Positions 20,386 to 26,695 of a stretch of 26,695 nucleotides of DNA are shown here, in pieces. The notes beneath the pieces are model-generated. The model did not search any database. It was given only the letters and a program-made list of their open reading frames with translations, and had not been told where the DNA came from. The stretch covers positions 1-26,695 of the forward strand of contig NAVB01000291.1 of the NCBI GenBank assembly GCA_002179805.1, read 5' to 3'. The position numbers were made by a program, and so were the translations under genes. The first letter of the stretch is position 1. Every line of letters starts with the position of its first letter. The DNA is from Acanthamoeba lenticulata (Eukaryota > Discosea > Longamoebia > Acanthamoebidae).

Positions 20386-20640
20386 CTCCTCCAGATGTTC
20401 TGAGAGCCAGACAGCCAAATACAACCTCTTTTTTCCTACATCCCACTCAACAACCATCACATGACACTCAGCAACAACTCCCACATCTGTGCCCTCAGCC
20501 ATGGCACCATCAACACCATTCACTACATCAACAACCAACCCATACCACTCAAGTTGCATAATGTGCTACATATGCCAAGCTTGGCCAAAAGTCTCATCTC
20601 TACAGCCAGATTCACACAGTCCAACCTATCCACTGAGATA
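20386..20640 (+). mobile_element. Degenerate Ty1/copia retrotransposon fragment (protease / pre-integrase region)
   Basis: The + frame reads 'NHHMTLSNNSHICALSHGTI' and then 'LKLHNVLHMPSLAKSLISTARFTQS', close to the stretch after the protease active site of Ty1/copia polyproteins (the 'HHMT...' and 'L.NVL..P.L..NLIS...' motifs). The Asp-Ser-Gly active-site triad expected just upstream is not intact: the frame has a stop at 20401-20403, and a second frame shows another 'ASHNMT' remnant. No LTR, integrase or reverse transcriptase is nearby, so this is a short dead relic. It lies upstream of the TPR/HEAT/LRR start on the opposite strand. Confidence 0.7.
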
Positions 20641-21054
20641 GGTCTAGCACAACCAATCCCGCTCGTCTTCATGCGCGCCCATGTCTTTGACAAGGTCGGC
20701 ACCGCACGCGCGTGTGTATTGAGTGCGTGTGTGCGGACTGACGACGGCAACCACGAGCGCTCATGCGGGCAGGTCCAGCTGGGGGCAGTGCCGCGCGTGG
20801 CCGAGTCCATCCCGTATCAGGTCGACTATGGTCTGCTCCGACAAGTGCGTCTCCGCGTTCGCGTGGGCGTATGCGCACGCGCGTGTGCGTGTGGCCTAAC
20901 CACACAACCAAAGATATAAAAAGGAAAATGCAACATTTTAAATCTGTATTATTTATATTAATTCATTTTCTTCTTTCCCCACGGTCTGCGATCCGCCTCA
21001 ACCAGGAGGGGCACCTATGGGGTGCATCCACATGCCGTGGACAAGTGTTTTAGT
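20641..21054 (+). pseudogene. Unrecognised exon-like remnants after the copia fragment
   Basis: Three short pieces join in one phase if spliced at GT..AG sites: up to 20694 ('LVFMRAHVFDK'), about 20775-20849 ('VQLGAVPRVAESIPYQVDYGLLRQ'), and about 21009 to the TAG at 21052-21054 ('EGHLWGASTCRGQVF'). The separating segments are GT/CG-rich repeats and AT-rich, pyrimidine-rich sequence, as in real introns here. No family is recognised and no complete 5' end is seen; the frame runs in from the copia fragment. It may be the 3' end of a host gene cut by insertion, or chance. Confidence 0.3.
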
Positions 21055-21137
21055 TTTACAGACAATGAAGAGCCCAGACTGTGGTGGGCTTCAAACGTGC
21101 TCGTAGTGGCCACGCGACCTGGGCACATGCCGTTCCG

Positions 21138-24100
21138 TCAACCGGCGTTGTGCCGATAGTCGGTACGGGACCGAGGCTCGCGTGCGCTGACGGGTCTCGT
21201 GAAGTCCACACGGCCGGCCGAGTCTGTGCTCCGGGTGGTGGCGGAGGATGAGCGAGAGGGAAGATCGAGGAACGGCATGCGATCCTTTGTCTTGTGCTGC
21301 ACCGATCCCACCGACTTCCGCCCAAGCGTTGAGGTGGATTGCTTGATCTCCTTGCGTGCTGGGTAGTAGGGGCGGATCGCTTGGCCATGATCCGTCTCCT
21401 TGTTCGTCCAGCCTTCTTGTAGCGTGGCGATGAGACCAAGCTGACTGACCGAGTTGCTGGCGAGACCGGCCTTGGCCTGTTGTTGCTCGAACCGCTGGCG
21501 GATGACCTCGTCGAGCTCGGACGAGAGACTTCGAGCCAGCCATCGGCCCTTCTCCTCGTCGGCCTCTTGCTCCTTTGTTACGCTGTGCTCCATTGGCTCC
21601 TCCCGCTGTTCCTTCTTCTTCCTCCTGCTCTTGCCTTTCAGGAGTTCCACCTCCTTCTTGAGAGCCTCCCTCTCTCTTGTCACTGCATTGAGCTCTGCAT
21701 CCCAAGAGCAAGAGAAAGAGCAAGAAAAAGAGAGAGAGAGAGAGAGAGCGTGAGAATGTGAGTGAGAGTGAGATGGAGCATGAGACGCGCGTGTGTGAAT
21801 GCCGCTCTGCGTTTTGGAGTAGACCTTGGCGCACCCTCTCGAGAATCACTGAGCTGCTGGACTGTTGCGTCCAGCAAGCGTTTCAGCTCGGTACGAATGG
21901 CGACCTCCAGGTGGTACTTCTTCTCCCATACCAGCGTCTCCTCGTTGACGACCTCGTCCTTGTTGTTCTCTTCTTTGCTCTCCTCTGCAGGAGAGGAACG
22001 CGAGCGTCAGTTTGGGCGATTCACACGGATAGAGCAGCAGCAAATAGAGAGAGAGAGAAGGCAGGAGCAGTGTACCCGCAGCCTGGAGCCCCACATTGAA
22101 GGTCTTCATCTTGTCCAGCCAGTCCACCTTCTCGCCCACGGAGCTGAAGATCAGCTTGTACTCTACTTCCTCTCTGCCCTTCTCCAATGCTCTGATACCG
22201 CAATCTTGAGAGAGAACGTCGCACGCAGTGAGCGCACGCACGCACGCACAACACTACGGTTCCGATCAGAAAGTACCTGCGTCTGTGGCCTCTATGATGT
22301 CCGCAGAGTCTCGCAGATTGTGCATCAGGAGACTTCCACGAGGCGAGGAGATGAAGGAGTTGGAGGTTCGTGGGGAGAGGGCTGGGGTGGCGTCGGTTGA
22401 GCTTCGCAAGAATGGACGCAGACGCGTCACACCCGGGGACGTCGCCGCCTGGCCAGGCGATGAGGACTGGGCCGGCACGTTTGTCGGGTTCCTCGACAGC
22501 TCGAGAGGCAAACAGATGAGCTGATCGCCCTCCCACACGTGCATCACCTTGTAGCCCTTGCGCTTGGCCTTGGCCTTGATGCGGAACAGCGCGATCTTGT
22601 CATTGAACAACACCAGATAGAAGTCTTTGCTCGCCTTCTTCTTCTTGCCGTGCCTCACAGCGCACACCGGACCCTCCTTGACAATGTGGCGACCCTTCTC
22701 GCAGAACCAGTACTCCTGTAGATCGGCCGCCACGCACAGCTCCAGCAAGGTAAGGGCCTGGTCCGCTCGCCGCGCGCCTGACCTGAGGCGGGGCGCACCT
22801 CGCCGTGGACAAGGGTCACGGCATTCTGCAGGTCCATCATCTTGAGCAAGTTCTCCTCTTGCTGCGCTCGATTGTTGACCGTATCCACCACGTGCTTGAT
22901 CTCTTCGTACGCCCGAGCAAGCTGCGCGTACTCGGGGTCGTCGGGGTCCGAGTACTTGAGCAGAGACTGTAGAGTCGATAAGGTACGCTCTGATTAAACC
23001 GACCGTTTCGTGCGTGTGCGTGTGCGTGCAACGTGAGTCGTTCCGAGGCGGGTGACGCACCGCTAACAGGAGTGGGTACTTGGCCATCCGCTGCAGCGGA
23101 GTGATGAGGAAGGACTCGAACGAAGAGTTCCTGCATTCGGGGTTCTTCAGACACTCCTGAAAGATGTTGGCATCCCATCATGATGTACGAGATCGCGGTG
23201 TGTAAGAGACGCACTGGTCATACCGTTGAATCCAGCTCTACTCCCAGAGCGCAGAGATGGGGATGGGTATATACCTCCAAGAAGCCTGCAATCTTGGGGT
23301 TCTCGCGAAGGGCGGCGAGCCTCTGCGCCATGCCGATGTAGTTGACGCAGTAGTGGGCGTAGTGCTTAAAGAGCTTGGTCCTCTTCAAGAAGATGAGCCC
23401 GAGGCCATCGTCCAAGACCAGCCCTCTCTGATCTCTCTTCAAATGCTCCAATTCCTTCCAAGAAGCCCCAGAGGTAAGGTCAGGTCATCTGACTGAGCCA
23501 GGGACAGGGAATGCGCGAGTGTGTGAGAGAGAAAGAGAGATGGAGGAGAGTACCTTGAGCATGTTTGTGTGCACTTCCAGCAGCGTTGGGATGTTGCAAA
23601 AGAGACCAGCTGCCTCTTTCCTGGTCACCAGGCCTTGGCTCTTCATTTCGTCCATGAACACCTGCAGCCGTGCGTGATGGTGTGAAGTTTGGCCGCCGAC
23701 ATGAAGGAAAGCAAGTAAGTACGTAAGTACCTTTATGATGAGTCTCAGGTCGCGCACGTAGGCGCGCTCGGCGAAGACGATCTCCTGCATCACCCCCTGC
23801 TTCTGCCTTTGTGCATAGGTCATGTCCTGGAGCTGCTGGGGTGTCAGCTGGTGCGCCCAATGCTCGTCTCGCCCTAGTGGCAGCGCCGCGCTAACTGACG
23901 CAGCAATGCTCGGAGGATTACTGCTGGATTGTGGTCCCCCCATCAAGTTGTGTGCTCGGGGTGTTGGCGAAGACGCGACCCCACCTTGATCAAATGGGAT
24001 GCAGCTGTAAGGAGAGACGCTCCAAACAAGAAGCAATGTGATGGAGAGGAGGAGTGGGGTACATACTCTCCTGCATGATGAGGGAGCCAGGGGCAGCAGG

Positions 24101-24200
24101 CGGGGCAATGCTTTGGCCTGACACACTCACCAAAAAGCTGTTGCTCAATTAGCACAAATATGGTTTTGCTCCATTTTAGGCACAGCTCCATTTGAGGCAT
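21138..24200 (-). CDS. RhoGEF (DH-PH) with coiled-coil tail
   Basis: Guanine nucleotide exchange factor for Rho/Rac GTPases acting at membranes and on the actin cytoskeleton. Ten exons (24200-24131, 23984-23731, 23661-23554, 23454-23275, 23156-23061, 22966-22799, 22739-22277, 22204-22076, 21984-21835, 21694-21138) give 2175 nt, 724 residues. The DH domain spans about 80-292: CR1 'QEIVFAERAYVRDLRLIIKVF', and the hallmark helix 'FLITPLQRMAKYPLLL'. The PH domain (about 305-485) is split by a Ser/Thr/Pro-rich insert of roughly 70 residues between 'KGYKVMHVWEG' and 'YKLIFSSVGEKVDWLDKM'. A charged coiled coil follows ('TREREALKKEVELLKGK'), then a basic Ser-rich tail. Exons 1-2 are the least certain: the long first intron could use other acceptors or start downstream. 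All other joins restore the DH-PH sequence. Confidence 0.9.
21729..21748. repeat. (AG)n microsatellite in a RhoGEF intron
   Basis: About ten AG units on + inside the intron between exons 9 and 10 (21834-21695); on the coding strand it is part of the CT-rich tract before the acceptor. Confidence 0.85.
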
Positions 24201-24370
24201 TTGATATTCAAATTTTTATTGATTTATGGAAATCATATAAAATCATAAAATTCATAAAACGTTAGGGCCAGTAAAAAAATTATAGAAAAGATTAATATTT
24301 TTACATTGCCACGTCAGCAACATTTGTGGCATGCTTCGGTAAGTTGTCAGCTGCTTCTGCGGCATCTCAA

Positions 24371-24733
24371 CTACCTGGGCTCCTCCTCACGCTGCGCTCC
24401 TCCCTGTTCGTTACTCCTCGGCCTCACAAAAATCAGCTCGTGCTCCGCGAGCACATCGATGCCCCTGGTTGCGGTCACGTGCAGCTTGACTCGCTCCAGT
24501 CCGGTGTTGCCAGTGTCTTCCCAAGTGGTGAGGGCGTCGACGTTGTAGTGGGTTACGTAGAACAGATCGTGCGATACCGCGGTCAAGTTCCAGTACCCTT
24601 GTGTCCCGTACGCATTCTCACCTTGAACTCTGACCACGATACCGCGCGCGTCCTGCCCTCCGGACAGCCGCAAGCACAGAGTAACACCACCCTGACTGTA
24701 CACCGTGACCAACGTGACTGGTGGCGGAGGCAT
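24371..24733 (-). CDS. Unrecognised protein, possible beta-sandwich domain (partial model)
   Basis: The minus frame from ATG 24733 to the TAG at 24371-24373 gives 120 residues. It has coding-like composition: alternating hydrophobic strands ('VTLVTVYSQGGVTLCLRLSGG', 'ARGIVVRVQGEN', 'HDLFYVTHYNVDAL', 'ERVKLHVTATRGIDVLAEHELIFVRP') and a polar tail. The strand pattern suggests an immunoglobulin-like or carbohydrate-binding beta sandwich, but I cannot name a family. The frame continues upstream to about 24796 with Ser/Thr/Pro-rich sequence just after a possible TTAG acceptor, so a 5' exon may be missing. It lies directly upstream of the RhoGEF start on the same strand, 170 bp away. Confidence 0.45.
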   Translation of the reverse strand: MPPPPVTLVTVYSQGGVTLCLRLSGGQDARGIVVRVQGENAYGTQGYWNLTAVSHDLFYVTHYNVDALTTWEDTGNTGLERVKLHVTATRGIDVLAEHELIFVRPRSNEQGGAQREEEPR

Positions 24734-24993
24734 TAAGTGCACCAAAGGGGCCAAGGAGGTCGTGCTCGCGTTTGGTGATGGGGTGACGCAGGTCTAAGAG
24801 GCGTCACACAGGTCCAGTTCGTAGGGTGGTGTGATTCGTGAGAGGGACAACCACCGAAGCAAACCATACAAGGACCCCAAGTTCGGCCGAACTTTGGCCA
24901 AGTGCGGGGAACAAGAGAGCAACATCAACGAAACCTCCTGCACGAGCTTAAAACACAGAAACAAGAAAGAAGAACGCGTTCTGTGAACAGTGT

Positions 24994-25227
24994 TTATTGT
25001 GGGTGATGATGGGACGGGTCATGTTGTTGGTGGGGTGGGGGAAGAAGGGGCTGTGGCGCAGGGCGCGAGGGGGCGTTGGCTGCGCCAGAGGGGAAGGGAC
25101 AGTCGCGAGCCCAGTGACCCCGCCATCCGCAGGAGATGCAGGGGTCGCTGGCGTTCGGACATACATCCTCGTGGTGGCCTTGCTGCAGGCATACGCCGCA
25201 GCGTAAGTTAGGATTTGTAGAGGCCAT
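24994..25227 (-). CDS. Small double CCHC zinc-knuckle protein
   Basis: One exon of 234 nt, 77 residues. Two perfect C-x2-C-x4-H-x4-C knuckles, 'CGVCLQQGHHEDVC' and 'CISCGWRGHWARDC', are followed by a Pro/His/Gln-rich tail. Such knuckles bind single-stranded nucleic acid in CNBP-type cellular proteins and retroelement Gag proteins. No Gag core, protease or LTR is nearby, so I favour a small cellular or domesticated Gag-derived protein. The frame is open upstream to about 25614, but ATG 25227 directly precedes the conserved part. The stop TAA is embedded in an AATAAA motif, so the poly(A) signal overlaps the stop codon. Confidence 0.65.
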   Translation of the reverse strand: MASTNPNLRCGVCLQQGHHEDVCPNASDPCISCGWRGHWARDCPFPSGAANAPSRPAPQPLLPPPHQQHDPSHHHPQ

Positions 25228-25845
25228 TGTTGAGTGCTTGTGTGTTTTGGCCGACTGAGGTGCGGAACGAGACTTAAAGGAGGTCCAACAGTTAGAATCC
25301 CTTTCGCGTAGCCCGATAAAATGGATCAACACTTGAAACAAAATCGATTCTGAATTCAGAATCGCGAATTTTATTGAAATGTTCAGCGACACCACCGGAG
25401 AGACAACCACACAAACCCTGAAGAAGAGGAGTGTAAGTAGAAGAGAAAAAAGAGACTTGATTGAAAAAAGTGTGGCGAGCGAGCACGTGATCGTCCGCCC
25501 AGGAAAGGGACGGACGAGAGTGCGCTCGCTCGCACGAAAGTGTGATCTAGTGCGGGAATGAGAGTGAAAGGCCCACAAGGCGCTGTGGCCAAGGACCTCA
25601 CCCAATAAACGCACAACTGGACGGTGGAGCGGATTTGCGGGGTAAATTGGCGTACCTGCTGTCGCGTCATGTGGTGGCCGTCGGGAGAAGTTGCGAAAGG
25701 AGACCTCCGCAGAGCAGCGGAAGAAAAAGAAATCACAGGAATAAGAGAAGTCGACAACGACAAATGCAATTACGTCGTTTCCAGGAAGACGTTAGCAAAA
25801 GAAAAACAATAAATGAAAAGAAAGAGAACCAATTGAACAGACAAG
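25228..25845. promoter_or_regulatory. Divergent region between the CCHC protein (-) and DNA ligase III-like gene (+)
   Basis: This 618 bp separates divergent start codons. I see no domain in either strand's open frames. The 60 bp before ATG 25846 is purine-rich. Promoters of both genes are expected here; no specific element is secure. Confidence 0.45.
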
Positions 25846-26695
25846 ATGGAGAAGGCTACGCCTTCGACCGCCGCTAAACCTCAGGCCTCCTTTTTTGAAT
25901 TTACACGCTTGTGCGAACGGATCGGAAATGAGGCCTCCTACACGCAAAAGGTGGAGGTGGTCAAGGCCCACCTTCAACCTCTCCTTGCCGCGGCAACGAA
26001 GAAGAAGACAGAGAGGGAGGAGATGGCCACCGTGGTGCAGCTCACTTGCGCGCTGCTCCTGTGCCGGGACGATCGTAAAAGGGTGTACAACTTGCGCGAC
26101 CGCAACTTGGCCAAATTGTTGGCCCGACATTGGAAATGCCCTGTCGATGACCTTCTTCACGATATCGCCGAAGGCGACGTCTCGGGTACGAACAACAATC
26201 CTTTTTATTAGACCTTTTTAAATTAAAAAATATTTTAATTAAATCCTTATAATACTTATTTATGATAGAAACGGCCAAGCGGTTCTTCATCTCGCACGGA
26301 GAGCCGTGCAGCCGAAGCACGTTCACACTAGAACAAGTGGACGCGTTCCTCAACAAGCTGGCCAACCTCACTAAGGAGGATGACCAGTATCAGGTCCTCT
26401 CGTACGCACGCCCCTTCTCGTTGTCCTGGCCCTTGTCGATCGACGCAACATCCTCATTCACCTTCTTTCTGGCATCGTCGTCGCCATCGACGAGCAGGTC
26501 GATTATCAACTCGAGCACAGCGGACGACCTGAAGTGGATTGTGCGCATCATCGACAAGGACCTCCGCATCAAAATCGGTCCCAAATACGTGCTTGGGGGT
26601 ATGTGCCTCCTTTTGCGATGCCTTTTTTCATTTTGAAATATATTTATATTTATGTTTTTTTAAATAAAAAAATCTCTTTTTGCAGCGCTGCACCC
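25846..26695 (+). CDS. LIG3: DNA ligase III-like ATP-dependent DNA ligase (5' part, runs off window)
   Basis: Exons 25846-26185, 26269-26401, 26498-26598 and 26686 onward code for the N-terminal DNA-binding domain of an ATP-dependent ligase that seals single-strand breaks. The closest family by eye is ligase III: 'FFEFTRLCERIGNEASYTQK', 'RVYNLRDRNLAKLLARHWKCPVDDLLHDIAEGDVS|ETAKRFF', 'FTLEQVDAFLNKLANLTKEDDQYQVLS', 'STADDLKWIVRIIDKDLRIKIGPKYVLGALHP'. These follow vertebrate LIG3 block by block, including the exon joins. The adenylation domain with the KxDG lysine lies outside the window. The predicted start has no PARP-type zinc finger, which vertebrate LIG3 carries upstream; an upstream exon has not been excluded. 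No mitochondrial presequence is obvious in the first 20 residues. Confidence 0.88.

Noticed and set aside
20641..20900. Hairpin RNA or promoter in the alternating GCGTGTGCG sequence
   Set aside because: The alternating pattern is low-complexity DNA like that in the LRR-DSP introns, and I could not define a specific stem.
24326..24736. A + strand ORF of 136 codons with a hydrophobic N-terminus
   Set aside because: It overlaps the minus-strand beta-rich frame, which has the more protein-like pattern; no domain is visible on +.
1..26695. Bacterial, viral or organellar origin of the window
   Set aside because: Dense GT..AG introns, eukaryotic families (AGPS, RhoGEF, gelsolin, LIG3) and AATAAA signals throughout point to nuclear amoeba DNA.

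Overview
The window looks like nuclear DNA of a free-living amoebozoan, most likely Acanthamoeba or a close relative. The reasons are GC-rich coding exons, many short AT-rich introns with GT..AG ends, very tight gene spacing on both strands, standard-code reading frames, and a gene set typical of amoebae: gelsolin-repeat actin binding protein, RhoGEF, LRR-phosphatase, and an F-box/ankyrin-like protein with 'CPWD' repeats. The genus is inferred; no marker gene in the window proves it. I rebuilt the exon structures by hand from splice sites, reading frame and family conservation. The complete gene models below each close on a multiple of three.

Layout from left to right. (1) 433-2843 (-): alkyldihydroxyacetonephosphate synthase (ether-lipid synthesis, peroxisome). 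(2) 3252-9065 (+): a 12-exon, 1670-residue gelsolin-repeat protein with six gelsolin-type segments. (3) 9156-9868 (-): a CDPF1-like cysteine-rich DPF-domain protein, tail to tail with the gelsolin gene. (4) 10147-10334 (+): a 38-residue spliced microprotein with three CxxC pairs. (5) 10501-12298 (-): a secreted or lysosomal GH27 alpha-galactosidase. (6) 12589 (or 12400)-13713 (+): an F-box-like/ankyrin-type repeat protein. (7) 13851-16803 (-): a leucine-rich-repeat protein with a C-terminal dual-specificity phosphatase. (8) 17190-20134 (-): an 795-residue TPR-like + HEAT-like + LRR protein. (9) about 20240-21060: a degenerate Ty1/copia fragment fused to unrecognised exon-like remnants. (10) 21138-24200 (-): a DH-PH RhoGEF with a coiled-coil tail. 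(11) 24371-24733 (-): an unrecognised, possibly beta-sandwich domain. (12) 24994-25227 (-): a 77-residue double CCHC zinc-knuckle protein. (13) 25846 to the window end (+): the 5' part of a DNA ligase III-like ATP-dependent ligase.

The neighbours do not form an operon or one pathway. The functional themes are actin and Rho signalling (gelsolin protein, RhoGEF), repeat-scaffold signalling (LRR-DSP, TPR/HEAT/LRR), lipid and glycan metabolism (AGPS, alpha-galactosidase) and DNA repair (ligase III). The most unusual signals are stop-free introns built from (CACGA)n-type repeats inside the LRR-phosphatase gene, the three-repeat-class scaffold protein, the 38-residue zinc-type microprotein, the near-identical ankyrin-type repeat array, and the copia/orphan-exon junction. 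I found no CRISPR array, tRNA, rRNA or bacterial-type operon.
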